Part shown: piece by piece, positions 34,116 to 49,100 of the stretch
Numbering within the stretch: the stretch's first letter is position 1
Layout of the letters: the number at the start of each line of letters is the position of its first letter
Source: Ophiura sarsii
Lineage: Eukaryota; Echinodermata; Ophiuroidea; Amphilepidida; Ophiuridae
Length of the DNA: 64,000 nucleotides
Assembly: GCA_035610835.1 (NCBI GenBank)
Contig: CM069457.1
Span: 43,131,319 to 43,195,318, forward strand
Reading direction: 5' to 3'
Program-made: the position numbers and the translations under genes
Notes under the pieces: model-generated
Told to the model about the DNA's origin: nothing
Seen by the model: the letters and a program-made list of their open reading frames with translations, nothing else
Database searches by the model: none

Positions 34116-37100
34116 GTTAGCTTTTTAAGTTTCAGAATTCGGCAGTAATGCGTGACATGTTTACATAGAACAGCAGGCTGTGTAGTGCAGTGTAGGGCTT
34201 CATTCCCTTCAATAAAATAGTGTATGCAAATATCTTGAATACACTGCAATGTTTTGCGGCTATATCTTGCTAGACGTCCGTACGGAATAAACCATACCAT
34301 GTAAACTGCAACAACACAATTTAATTGATGATTGACATGATTGATGAGTCGAGCATAGCATGCGCACATTAAATACGGGACGTCTAGCAAGACATTGCCT
34401 GTCTTGCTAGGCGTCCCGTAACTGAGGCATTGTGTTCTCTGCCCCGAACAGACTAGTCCGTCGAGAAGTCCCACTCTTTCCCCATATGAAGGGAGCGCCT
34501 CAAACGAGAACATGGAGAACCGCCACGCCGAGCCAAAGGCTACACGCGAATTCTACCATGCGATCGATCGTGACGGAACCCCCGCGTTGTGTGGTGGCAT
34601 ATAAACCCAATTTTCAGTGGTATGCACTTACCGTCCAGGCTACATTTGACGTCTTAGAAAATGTCACTTGGGCTTAGCAAATACGTCAGAGTTACAAATA
34701 TAATTAAAACATGAAAATCGGTGGATTACATCGTCGTCAAATTGTATTTGAAGAAAATGGTGTGGTCGGAAAAACACATGATTCGGCGACATTGTTTTGA
34801 GAACGTCACGAGGTCAGCCGGGTCAGAATGAATATGCAAAACAAGAGCCTCCCATATATGGGCATATGGGCGTGGATTACGCAAGATGTGACTCGTAAAT
34901 CGAGGGCGACGCTATGATACGAGAGTCCTTATATAAGTTATAAGGCATGATGGGACGCGCGATGTGACCCGCAAATCGAGGCTGTTTGCACACGTGTACG
35001 ATTTTTTGCATTGGCTTGAATATGCCGTATGGTTCATGAATTTGTCGCCATTAAATAATTTAATAAATCACTTTTATAAAGTTCTTGTATGTATTTATAT
35101 GAATTCTATTTCATCTCTTGCATTGTTTTATATGTTTTTGTTGTATTTCTTCAACCTTGATGAGGTCTAATGAGATAAATTTTAAAAAAAACACCTATAA
35201 ATACTTACATGGAGTCTACGGTATATACTGCTTTGACTATCTGCTTTCCGACAAATCAGTGCGTGGAATTCCGGGACTTTGACAGTACTTTGACAGTTGT
35301 TGAAGAGACACAGGTGGTACACACAAAGGAAGTCGATATCGTAATCCGTTTAGACGACATGTATTCACGAATTTTCATTTTCGCACCTCAGATAATGCGC
35401 TGTTTTTCTGCTTCCGTTTTTCGGTTTTAAAAATAAGGTAGGTAGAAATGCTCTGTAGGAAAACGTATTACTGATAATCTTATTTGCAAACGTTTTACCT
35501 TTGCGGTGTTCAAGAAATATTTTTATGTGAACTATTCGCTGCTGTGACACAGTTTTATCGGCTTTGAATCCAGGGGCTATTTCATTTGGTTGAATCATAG
35601 ATCCAACCAAATGTAGTTAGTTGTAGCCAAAGGCGAGGGTCCTTCGACTTTTGGGTAAACCTGCTTTGGAAAGTTGAAGCAAGTTTGAAATTACGGTTAG
35701 CCAATCAGCGTTGACTTTGCATTCACCCCGGCCCTTAATGATTGCATTATTAAAGATATTGAAATTGAAGCTCCTGGGACCTGCTGTGACCTGTTACCAC
35801 GTGGAACACTTGTATTTTTAATTGTTTGAATTTGAAACGCTAAGCACACGTGTTAATGCAAGTGACACACACACACATGGCGCTCTGTTGGGGAAACACG
35901 ACTGGACGTGGACAATCATACCATATTCGGCCATGTGTTTTGAGTTGGGCAGCTAATATGGGGGAGCCGGTTCGCTTGTGTGAAAAATCTACCAACTCAA
36001 AACACATGGCCATTCATGATATTTGGTTAACTACGACGTCATTCGTTAAATTTGACATTGGCAGGCTCAGGCGCTGTTGTTATCGCTGGTGGCTCCGCAC
36101 TTGTCTCACTAATTAAGATTTCATCGGGGGGGGGGGGGGGGGGTAAATATTAGCCTATAAGTTTTAAAGCCTGTCTTTGCTACAATAAACATAGTTTTTT
36201 GAGTAAATGACTTTGGGCACTCCAAATGAAATAACTCTAAAATTCTGCATACTATTTTCTAGCAATACGCTGCTATCTTCAGTAGATAGCAAATTTGATA
36301 AAATACTACCAACGCTACCAAACACCTAAATTCAAGTAAAATGCTTAGATATGAAGAAAAGGACTCCAAATATGTATTAATATTGCACAAACACTACAAA
36401 CAACATTTAAAGACAAATTCCACACACAAGCCTCCAAATAAGCGGGCGCCGGGCGCTTTTTACCCCTAGGTTCCCGAGTTTTGGCTTCTGGTATTTCTCG
36501 AAAATTCATAGCCAGGCGCCAGCAAATTTTGGTACTTGGTCGTCTGGTCTTGCCTCCAAACTATGCTCAAACATACCTAAAATCAACTTAAATCTAATTG
36601 AAAATTACTTACTATAACTAACAATTTAATAATAACTTTAAAAAATAACTTTTAAAAGTAACTTTTAAAGATAACTTTTAAAAATAACTTTTAAAAATGA
36701 GTTTTAATAATAACTTTAAAAAATAACTTTTAAATAAAAGTAACTTTTAAAGATAACTTTTAAAAATAACTTTTAAAAATGACTTATTAATAATTTAACT
36801 TTTAAAAATAACTTTTAAAAATAACTTTAAAAAGTAACTTTTAAAGATAACTTTTAAAATAACTTAAAAAAAATAGCTTATTTAACAAATAACTTTTAAA
36901 AATGACTTTTAATAATAACTTTTAAAAATGACTTTTAAAAATAACTTCTAGAGTCTAACATCTCCTGTGCTTGCACACCCGCCTCTGCCTGGAGGTCATC
37001 ATTTACTCATCAACCTTTGGCCTGTGTTGTTGTCTAGATGGCAAAGTTCCCTTAGCCTCAGCACATGGTATTCAAGAGTTGATTGACTGTCAATGGCCTC

Positions 37101-40100
37101 CAGAGGTTCAGTTGGTTAGGGAGGAGAAAGGCTCATCCTTAGGTTTGTTATGCAGAAAAAATCAATTATTAGCATTTTGATGCTTTTGAAAATGGCTCCT
37201 GGTTCTACTAAAATGGCTCCTGGTTCACTCGAAAATTAGAGGACCATGAGCCACGTTTTCCAAATATGTGGCTCCTGGTCCAGACTCACTTAATTGGAGG
37301 CTTGTCCACACATGTAGAGTACACACCACCAAATCATATTTTGCATTCTGACATTTTTACACGGCAGTGTTTGAAATTAAGATTGACCCCACCATAAGTC
37401 TAAATTTAACATCCTAGAAAAGGTAATGAATGAGTAAATGTACCTAAATGTTTCATAATTTTGTATTTGTAGGTTATTTCCTTCACATCAGGCCCAAAAT
37501 CTCTAGGTTTTTCTTGAATGGTATCATTTTACACGATTTCACTGTTTCCACCAATTTAGAACTAGAATCTCTGATCTTAGGATAAAGGCAGTCTGTCGTA
37601 CCTAAGATAGATATCATTGGCTCGTAGCAACAACAAAATGCTGGTCACCCCCACATAAGTGATTGTTTTAAAGCAGAAGACATCTACAATCAAGGAAAAA
37701 AAGGTTGGCACACTTTGTCCTAATTACGGAAAAAACCCGCCCCTCTCCCCGGAGGCAATGTTGATCCGAGTCATATTATCAGAAGCCTGTGGTAGTTCCC
37801 CCAACATTGATTGATGGGGGGGTGGGGAAGGATATAAGAAAGGGGGAGACTTTTGCTTTCTATTAAACAGTGCTATGTCCCAAGTCTGATCTCAATTGCG
37901 AGCACAGGGATGGTTGTAATAAGTTGCGTCAAGTGTGCCAACTATTATTTTCCTTGATTGTAGATCTTCAATAAAAACAATGATTTGAATGAACCAGTTT
38001 GCTCTAAAGGTGAAAAAAATTAACACAAACTTGACCTCTTAACCACACAAAGCAATAGGGAACTGATTTGGTGGTGTGGGACCTGAAAGTCAATGTTATG
38101 TTTCCCGTAACCCGCCCGCGTTATGATTTTTTGCCCGCGTTTGACATTTGAAATCCCGAAAAAGTTCATTATTTTGTATTTAGCCAAGTAACAAAAATAA
38201 TGTGTTTCACGTCCGGACTTTTCAAAAATTAGTGAGGGCGGCCCTTTTTTACTATAAATTTGTTATTTTTTGGATTTTTTGTTATTTTTCAGAAGCTATA
38301 TATTACAAGCTTTTTGCAAGAATTGTTTCGATATAGTTGAAAATGATGGACACACAACAAAGACCGGTATGATTTTTGATTTTTTTTCCAAACTTTTTTT
38401 GAATCTTGAAGGCATTTTTGAAAATAACAACTAACAAAAATATTGGAGCGGCGTCAAAAATTGGTGCGGGCGGAGATGTGAAACACGTAATTTTTGTTAC
38501 TTGGCCTAATGTACAAAAATATCTTGTTCCTTTAAAATAAATCGACCATAAATACCTGAAAAATGGTTGAATATATTTTATTAAAAATAAATCTGTGTAT
38601 AAGATGCAGAGTAGTGGTGTTTTGACACAATATTGGCAGGTATAGAGCACGCTATGTTGATGAAAATGCTGTTATTTGAAATCCTGCAAATTAATGAATA
38701 ATGAATAATGAAAAAGTTGCCTCATTATCAGCCCTCAAATTAACCGAAGGCACCGAAGGCAATTGCCGTCGGTGCCCCACCTAGTTGCCTCGATGCCCTC
38801 AACTTCTGGCTGTTTTTACTCCATTGAAAAGTACATAATTGCCTTGTGCCCCTTTCAAATTGCCTGAAATTGCATTGCCCTTTCCATTTCTTAATTTGAG
38901 GGCTGCTCATTATGGTTTGGAAAAAATGTTAAGGGAAACATAACATTGACTTTCATGTGCCTTAGGCCTACTGATGTGCGCATGACACTGCCAAATGCTT
39001 AAATATACATGTAGTCGCCGTTAGAGAAGTTTGCACTTTCTCTACGCGCGCGAGATAAATAATGAGCTTGTGGGCGGTAACATTCTTGATGCCATGGATA
39101 CAATTGGGCCAATCGGATGTGCACGTCGGTCAGCTCAAAGACGCGTTATTTTACTCCATCAATGGCAACAGCACTTCCGTGTTTACAGTTTTAGAACGCG
39201 GTCGTAACAGAAAAAAGTACTGAAGTTCTTTGCATACATAATCTTTATTTATTTATTCACGATACATAGGTCAACTTTACAGCTGTTTTTCACTGAGGCC
39301 GTGATAACATTAACATTAACATTTTATATAATAACTCTAAAATTACATAATAAAACATATTTCTTTAATCTTATAGTATACAGTGTAATAAAACAAGATT
39401 ACAAAAATTGAATTTTAAGATATCGAAAATTACAACTGACACATTCGTTTAAGACGGTTGATAAATATACTAATATTGGGGGAGACTTGTATATTTTTGT
39501 CAAGTTTGTTCCATTCAATGGCACCCCTATAAGACAAACTGCGTTTTTTATAATTTGTTTTAGGTTTAGGAATAATAGCATTAAACTTACTTCTGCGTAA
39601 ATTGTAATTAATTACGTCATTATACAAAAGTAAATCATTCAAATACGATGGTGCAATATCATTGAGTATTTTATAAGACAAAATATTACAGTTGTATGTC
39701 TGTCTACTATCAAGTGGTAACCATTTAAGTTTATTAAGAACTTCAAGACTAGGTGTATCCCAAGCTACTCCACAAATAATACGAGCAGACCTGTTTTGAA
39801 TAATTTGAAGACGAGATGCTGAAGTTAGGCCACAATTTCCCCATACAATATTACAATACTGTAGATGAGGAAGTACTATGGCACTGAATACAGTTTTAAG
39901 AATATCATGTGAAAGAAAAGGCTTCGCTCGTTTTAACATGTGTAGACCCTTTAATGCTTTTTTTCGGGTATATTCAATATTTTCATTCCAAGTTAAATTT
40001 TTATCAATAATTACACCAAGATGCTTACATTTATCAACTTTAGCTAAATTGTTTCCATTAATTTGTACTGTCAAATTATGATTTTCAACATTTGCTAAAC

Positions 40101-43100
40101 GTTGCCTTGATGAGATCAACATGAACTCTGATTTTGTTACGTTTAAACTGAGTTTATTGACTTGAAGCCAATTTCTTACAGACACAAGGTCTTCATTTAT
40201 ACATTTTACAATATCATCAACTGAGTTAGATGCATAATAAAGAACAGTATCATCTGCATACATGCTAACTTTAGAGTGAGATACACATTTAGGTAAATCA
40301 TTAATATATACAAGGAAAGCCAGAGGGCCATCGATTGAACCCTGGGGCACTCCACACTGAATTGGCTTAGGGCTTGAGGAAATTCCATCAATACATGTAA
40401 ATTGAGTACGATTGCTTAAATAACTACAAAACCAATTTATAACATATTTACTAACTCCATATAACTTTAGTTTTTCTAAGAAAATATCATGATTTACAGT
40501 ATCAAATGCCTTTTTTAAATCTAGCGTACATAATCCAATTATATTACCTTTATCAATTTCATTGTACCAGTCTTCAGTTAAATTAATTAAAGCTGAAGCA
40601 GTGGAATATGATGGCCGGAAGCCAGATTGATTTACATGAATCAAATTATTAACATTGAGATAATCATATAGTTGATCAAACACAGCCCTTTCAATAACCT
40701 TTGAAATAACAGGTAGAATAGAAATGGGCCTGTAATTACCAGGATCAGCTGGATCTCCCGCCTTAAAAATAGGAGTAACTCTAGCTTTCTTCCAATTATT
40801 TGGGAAGGTACATGTAGTAAAAGAATGATTAATTATATGTGTGATGATTGGTGAAATAATTGGTGCTGCTAGTTTTAATAATCTTGACGGGATATTATCA
40901 CAACCTGTAGCTTTATTATCTGACAACTTAGAGAGATACTTGAAAACAAATTCATGTGTAACAAACTCAAAGTTGAATGTTTTATTAGTATTGCAGTTGG
41001 TATTTGTGTTGTGAGAGAAATTACTACTATGATCATCTGTAGTAATTTTTGATGCAAGTCTAGGCCCTATTTCAGCAAAATAGGTATTCATTGTATTTGC
41101 AATATCTATGGGTTTATTTACAGAACCATTTTCTGTATTCAAACAAGTAATGCTGGTGTTTTTACTTTTAGACGGTACTACAAAACGCAGTTGCTCCCAA
41201 GTTTTCTTAATATTATTTTTACTCTCAGTTAAACCCTTATTTATAAATTGTTTTTTACTGGTACGGACTAAAATATTACATTTATTCTTGGCATCACGAA
41301 AATCTTTCCACTTCATAATGTCATTACCTGAGCGGATGGCTATTAATTTAAGTTTATCTCTGTAACGCATAAGTTGGATGATATCTTTAGTTAACCATGG
41401 TGCTGATTTCTTACGTACCCTGTGTCTTTTTAAAGGAACGTGTTTGTCAATGACTTCCAGAAAAAGTGTTTCAAATGAAAGAGCAATTACATTAACATCG
41501 CCATTCAACATAACTTTATCCCATCTAATTAACCTTAAATCACTTAGAAATGCCTTTTCATCAAACATTGTGTAAGAACGAGATATAGTATACTTATGGT
41601 TTTGTTTACAATTACCATGTCCTTGTGACATAATCTTATTTGGATTTGTAACACTTCTATGTTTAGACTTCCTGCTTTTTTTACTGCTCCAAATTGCATA
41701 TGTCAAGGAGTGGTCACTTATACCAACATGAATAACACCAGAATTTGAAATTGGTGTTGTGTTTGTACAACACATTACATCAATTAAAGTAGCACTTGTT
41801 TCAGTAATTCTAGTTGGTTCATCAATTACCTGTTCAAGGTGAAAATCGTTACATATATTATTGAGTCTAACAGTATAACAATGTGGTACTGGTGACAACA
41901 AATCACAGTTTAAATCACCCATTAATAAATAGTCTTTACCCTCTAATTCAATTGAATGTAATACATGTTCAAGATTGTCAAAAAGATTGATATGTGTACC
42001 GGGTGGTCTATACCATATAATAACAATAAATGGTTTACATTTGTATGGCATAATTTCAACAGTTAAAAGTTCAAGCACGTTAGAAGAAAAATCTTTTCTG
42101 ACTTTATGTGTACAATTTTGATTAATATATAAAGCTACACCACCCCTTCTGACATTCTCGTTAGCCTCATTGTTTCTATCTCGCCTATATAAATAGAAAT
42201 TATCTACATTTACATTATTATCACTTATATCATCACTAAGAAAAGTTTCAGTAAGCCCAAAGATATCAATATGATAACTTGTTAACATATGTTGTAGCTC
42301 ATCAAAGTTTTGTGTAAGGCTACAAATATTTAATTGATGACTGATGACTATAATAGTACAGGGTCATTCCGTGTCGAATCAGTTAAAGGTATATTATGTG
42401 ATCTTTCCAGGGAACGCCTTCAACATCGAAAAAAAATTGAAAGAAGATTTTCTTGCAGATTTACATTTCTGATCATAAATCGTACATACATTCCAAGTTA
42501 CAGGGCGATACGATTCTTAATTACTTCAAAATCATGATTTTAGAGTGAAAATAAACTGTCGGATAAAAACACTGACAGTTTATATTTTCACTCTAAATTC
42601 ACTCTAAAACCATGATTTTGAGGTAATTAGGAATTGTATCGCTCTGTAACTTGGAATGTATGCATGATTTATGATCAGAAATGTAAATCTGCAAGAAAAT
42701 CTACTTTCTAAAAAAATAATGAATAGAGGGCGCTCTCTGGAAAAGATCACATAATATGCCTTTAATAACCCAATGGGTTAAACACTGTCCCTAGGCTCTT
42801 CAACTTGAATTCAGGCTCATAATGGTATGGGCATGGGGGGCTTTTGGTACATTGTGGAGGTATAACTATCAACATTGACTAACGGCATCACGAAAGTTAC
42901 CCCCTGCATCGTGCTGGTCCCTAATTCTGAATACAATTTTGTCCATTGAAATAAACAGTCGGGTTCCAGCGTCGGCAAAATAGCCATGTTTATTTCCTTT
43001 CATCTTCATGTGAGATTTATAATTTTCACCTAAGTAAATCTCCAATTTGAGTGATCCACAAGGTCAAAGTAAAGGTCAAAAGGTCATCAATTCAAAGTTT

Positions 43101-46100
43101 CAAACCTTAACATGGTCCTACACAGCGTTTGAATTAGGTGGTTATCCGGTTGCCCGAGACAACCAAAATGAGCCACGGGCAACCAAAATGCACTTGTTTG
43201 CAGTTGTCCGACGGACAACCAAAAATCTTACTAGAAGTTAACAAATAAATATAACTATTTCTTAGAACTGTGAATGAAACCAAATCGACCAGCTACATAA
43301 AATTCAAGTTTCAGACAGCAAAGTCGGCAAATATCCATCTAATCATTTACATTTATCATACTTCCATGATCTAATTTGGGCCTATTATTTATTTTTTATT
43401 TATATCAAAATGTTCCCCCCCCCCCATGTTTTGAGTTTGCATATGATCGAAAAAGAACATTTCAGAAACACCTAATAGTAATAGTCCGTTAGTTTGACAA
43501 GAGGAATAATGGAATTATGATGGTTAAAAGTACACAGACAGAAAATGTTCGCACGCTACGCGCACATGTGTCCCAAAGCACAAATAAATGTATATTTTCG
43601 CGCGCTATGCACATATTTTTTCGGTTGACTTTCAATTCTTGCACCCCCCACATATCAAAAGCCTACTTACTTACGGCACTGCGAAATTCGAACCACATGG
43701 AATATGTGGGGGACGTTCAAAACGTCGTACTGGAACATTTTAAGTGTTAGAAATGCCAATTTTTGCACGCTTTGCGCACTTTACTTCTATAGGTTTCTCC
43801 ATAATTATAATGGGTCTTGAGTACACCAAATATTTATTTGTATCACCATTCAACAACGAACATTTCAATAAAATATCGGTCAAAGAGCCCACCAAATCAC
43901 ACCAAATGGGTTCGAAAATTGAACAAAAATTGAACGCTGAGACCCCCCCCCCCCGTCCGCGCTACCACGGAACGCGGTGCTTCGCACATTTTTTAAAAGA
44001 ATTAAGTTACAATTTTTATTATTTTTGGACGGGCAACTTATGATGTTCCCCCCCCCCCCCACATTTAAATGTGGATTGACGCCCTTGCGTGCCCACGGTT
44101 GTAGTCGTAGTCGGTATCAGCAGTAATGCAATGTGCATGTAGTAAATCGCATACATGATATATACATGTATCTTACGGTCTAGGCATTGAAATTTGCAAA
44201 CACGGCGAAGCAACGTTCGTTAAGTTAAAAGGTTGTTCCTATGGTTAATTTTTTATTTGATATTTTAATAGAGCTTGCTGAGCTCCACAATAATCTGAAA
44301 TTTGAGATTGATCGGAGGTACAGTTTTCTAGATATGACAATTTTATTGTCAAAAATGAAGCAAAATTGAAGTGATCATTTCTTTTGTTTCTTTTGACCCC
44401 CACAGTTAATCAACAAGTGAGTTTGTAGTTTGCTCTTGAAAGCCTTTGCAGGATATTTTATACAAGGATCTGTATTATATCTATACATACAGACGTGCTT
44501 ACTCTAACATGCACTGTTGACAATGGCACAACAATTTGCTACTGCCACTGAGATTGAACTCGCTTGCCCGGTGTGTTTTCAATTCTACGTACCACCGAAT
44601 GATCCTAAACATATCCCGAATTGTGCGCACACTTGCTGCCGACTATGTCTTATCAAAATGACAGAAGGTGGGCTGAAGACAATCAAATGTCCACAATGCA
44701 ACAAAGTATCAACACTTCCAGATGAGGGAGTGGATGCGCTGATAACTGGTTTGGCTCTACGAAATCTGGCTGAAAAACATCCTGAAGGAATCGAGCAACG
44801 CAAAGAATATATGCAAGATGACCTTGCCAAAGAAAAAGTTCAAACAGTTAAGATTGTTGAGAAACTATGTGAACTGGAAAAGAAAATTCAAGACTCTATC
44901 AAACTAGAAGAATTGGCAGTTGAAAGGTCAGTTGAGGCGATTATGAGCAAAGCGCAAGAGCTGATAGGTCAAATCAGAGAAAAGAGCCAGCCCAAACTCA
45001 CTCACATTCGGCAGCAACTTGCACAACTACATGCACAGATCAAGAGCATTGAAGCTACACAGTCTAAGTTGCAGAGAATGCCTGATGGTGAATTTGTTGC
45101 TCAAACCGATAGCCTTGCAACCCAGATTGAGAAGCTACAAATAGACGAAAATAAAGCAGTTCAAATCCATGGCGACCACAGGATTTGTAAATTTGTAGCC
45201 AATGCTCAACTCGGTAAAATTATACTGCCAAGAGAACTTGAATTGGTGGAAGAATTTTGTAATTTTGAATCAGCAGGTGGCATGCAACATTATCAACTGG
45301 CTCGCTTGTTCATAGTCCGGACGGCACGCTTTATAAAGGGTGGGACTCCAGAAATCAAAAAATCAACAAAAGGGTGGGGGTCAGAATATTTCTGATATAA
45401 AGGGTGTAGTTGTATAAAGCGTGGAGATAAAATAAAAAGGGTGGGGGTTAATTCCGTGCGGAGCATAATTTCTCAGCGATCATCAAAATAATCAAAATAC
45501 CGACCTTGTCGGCTCGCTAGCGCTAGTAATATCATAAATATGTATCCGATATCGGGTCCGATATACTTCGAAATTAAAAAAAAGTTGCCATCTTTAAATC
45601 GACAGATTGAGCAGGGATTGAGTTTGTTGTTATATAGCGCAATCTATTGTGGAAATCGTGACATTTTTTCAAAATGGAAACTCGCAACGTGTTACGACAG
45701 TGTCGTACGCGGCGTAATATCACATTTTAGCGAGCATAAGAGTACCAAAAATGCACTAACGGGATGTTTCTGTCACTTTGTCCTTTCTTCCAATGTGTGC
45801 CTTTTCAAATTTGAATGCACAAAATGATCAAAATGTCCCCTTTTCGGTATAAAGGGTGGGGGTTGAACATTCCCAAATAAAAAGGGTGGCTCTGTAAAAA
45901 GGGTGGGGCAAAAATAAAAAGGGTGGGGGTCTGACCCCTGTCCGGACAGTGTTGTTGTATTGGACATGGAAAATGAATCTAAAGGAGTCGTTGTGTTTGA
46001 GAATAAAAGCAGACAATATGAGAAAACATTAGAAATCGATGACAAACATGCAGAGATGTGGTTTGACCTAGCGACAACTCTTGATGATAAAATACTAGTA

Positions 46101-49100
46101 GCCATTAGTCCAGCAGGAATTGGGATATATTCATCTGATGATGGGAAACACCAAGAACAATTAACACACAGATCCGACTCCGAGATCCAAGAGGAAACCG
46201 TCACCGTCAGTATCACAACAACAGTAGATGGCAGGATACTAGCAGGGTCAGGTGCTAGAGATGACGATGATAAAGACGTCAGGTGCAAAGTGACAGTATA
46301 TGATGCAGCAAGAAACATCCTCAAGACAATACCCATAAGTGTCTTACCGTACCGTATTGCTGATATCCGCGGCGGGACAATGGTTGCAGTGAGTAATCTA
46401 CCCAACAACAAGGTGTTCGTGTATGACCTGCAGTCTGGTAAGGAAACCCTCAACCTTGATATCAACTCACCGACGGGTATTATCTATGATGAACAATCAG
46501 ACTGTCTACTGATTGGGCGTATGACGGAGAAAGATGAGTATGGGGATGAAGTTAAAGCATCTGGTGTGATAGAGCAATACTGCAGCACGACGGGTACACT
46601 TGTGGCTCGTCTAGCGCAGGGATTGTACGAACCTATTTCTTTGACTTTCACAAGAGACAGCATGCTAGCTGTGGCGGATTTCAAGACGGTGAAAATGTAC
46701 CGTATGTCATAGAATGTAAATAAAGTATAATACTTACCAAGGACTTTCCTTTCAAAAATTGCACTTGTGTGCTTCTAAACTGATTAAACTACCGGTGTAA
46801 AGATTCATCAGGTTTGTTTAAATTCGTTGAAGTAAACAATCTGCTTGGCAAAACCAATTAATATACTCACATATTAAAGGTATATTATGTGATCTCTCCA
46901 GGGAACGCCCTCAACATAAATAAAAAAAATTGAAAGCAGATTTTCTTGCAGATTTACATTTCTGATCATAAATCGTACGTACCGGGTGGTTCAAAAAAAA
47001 GTTGACCCAAGTTCAAGGTAACTTTTCAACTACATTTTATAGTTTCAGAGAATTTGTGTTTACTTAGTGTTGATCAGCAGTAAGTTTTGAAATTATCCTG
47101 AACAAACGGTAAATTTAGCTTGGTTGGTTCTTCAGATATGGTTCATTACAGAGAGCATGCACAAAACTGCCTTGTTCACGGGAGCGTCCTTTAGTAGAGA
47201 TAGAATGCACAAAGTAGACTTACATGTACACACGATTGGTCACAAAAAGGGAGAAAAAAAAAGAAGAGACATCTGAAACATCTCAAACTTGGTGCATGAC
47301 ATTACCTACCAACGTACCTACAGTACGTTTCTTTGTTGAATGTGAATGGTACATAAGCACAGAGAATGGGATACTTTGTAAGGGTGGGCTTTGCAATTCT
47401 GAATCTAGAGCATGCTGTTTTGTTGAAGATTAAAACTAAATGACGCTCCCATGGACAAGTCAGTTTTGTGCATGCTTTCTGTAATGAACCAATATCTGAA
47501 AACCAAACAAGCAAAACGCGCCATTTGTTCAGGATAATTTCAAAACTTACTGCTGATCAAGACCAAGTACACGTAAACACAAATTCTCTGAAACTATAAA
47601 TGTGGTTGAAAAATTACTTTGAACTTGGGTCAACTTTTTTTTGAACCACCCGGTACATTCCAAGTTACAGGGCAATACGATTCTTAATTACTTCAAAATC
47701 ATGGTTTTAGAGTGAAAATAAACTGTCGTGTTAACACGACAGTTTATATTTTCACTCTAAATTCACCCTAAAACCATGATTTTGAGGTAATTAGGAATCG
47801 CTCTGTAACTTGGAATGTATGTACGATTTATGATCAGAAATGTAAATCTGCAAGAAAATTTAAAATCTAAAAAAAATCATGAATAGAGGGCGCTCCCTGG
47901 AAAAGATCACATAATATGCCTTTAATGTTTCAACAAATATGAAAATATTTACAAATTATAAAAATATTTACAAAAAGTACAACATCAAGTCTGCCTATAT
48001 GAAGCCTCACACAGTCAGCAGAGAGGTCACGCTGCATGTCAGATTTTGTTGAACACAAAAAAACAATGGAATCTCAGTGACTGCAATATTTGCTAAAAAT
48101 AGCTTCGGGAAATGGTCTATTTGGGCATCTCAAAAACCGAGAAACATGTTAAAAATCATGTAGAATTTTAGAGGAGGGTCAATAACATCTGCAGAACGGT
48201 AAAATGTATAGTATTAAACACGTTTTGTGACCAAATTTATGTCGTAAAATGTTGGAAAATTCACGTTTTGAAAATCTGTGGTCTTCGAAATTACAGGAAT
48301 CCTAACTCATTATAAACTTTATCAAATCATGAAATGAACCCTCGTCTACAAAAAAGTCTGTGTACGTATTGCTCTATCTCTTCGGAGATAGCGAAGACCA
48401 CGGAAACTTCATAGCTTCATACCACGGAATGAAATCCTCCATATACATTACATGGCGAACATCGTACAGATTTGCACTGCAGTCCTCTGTATAGAGTTTG
48501 TTGACAATAGCAAGGTCGTTTAACTATTGTGTTTGTTCATGTTTGTGACGACTGACCCCGTTTAACAATCTTCATAGCTTTCATATAGGGCTTGGGTGAC
48601 CTAACTATTGACTGCACAATACTCTGAGATGACTTCTATTACACTGGCAACTCTGAAGATGACGTTTCTTCGCGCCAAAGTGGATCATATGCTGGTTCCT
48701 TGCATCAATGGGCTCCACACAACTTATCCATAGATGCAGGTACGCGCCAATTTCCACTCAAAGCTGATTTGCTGGCATAAAAGTCATGATTGACAAAAAA
48801 TGGATCCACAAATAAATTTGATCAAGCCAGCTATCAAAATTTGATCAAGTCACGCTTAGAATGATAACAAATTTGCTGATTGGCACAAACTACACGTGTA
48901 TCTGCGCTAACCACAGCGCCGGACTTCACACGCACATGCACGCATGTCATAGCGGGTTCCCCATCGTGCCGTAGCTATGGCAGCGCGACAATGTATTCAG
49001 CGTTCGATGGGATGTCTCAGCTACAGTGCATTGATCGTTATTTACCTTATGCCATAACAGAGCGACAATGCAATGTGTTGAACTTCCAGTTACGGTCGGC

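Noticed and set aside
35209..35430. 73-codon frame starting [14 protein letters not shown]
   Set aside because: Starts with ATG, but no splice context, homology or poly(A) signal supports a gene in this FIBP intron.
45773..46465. 230-codon minus-strand frame
   Set aside because: Shadow of the TRIM-like 3' half and the insertion on the + strand. The + frame shows propeller-like text and a poly(A) signal.
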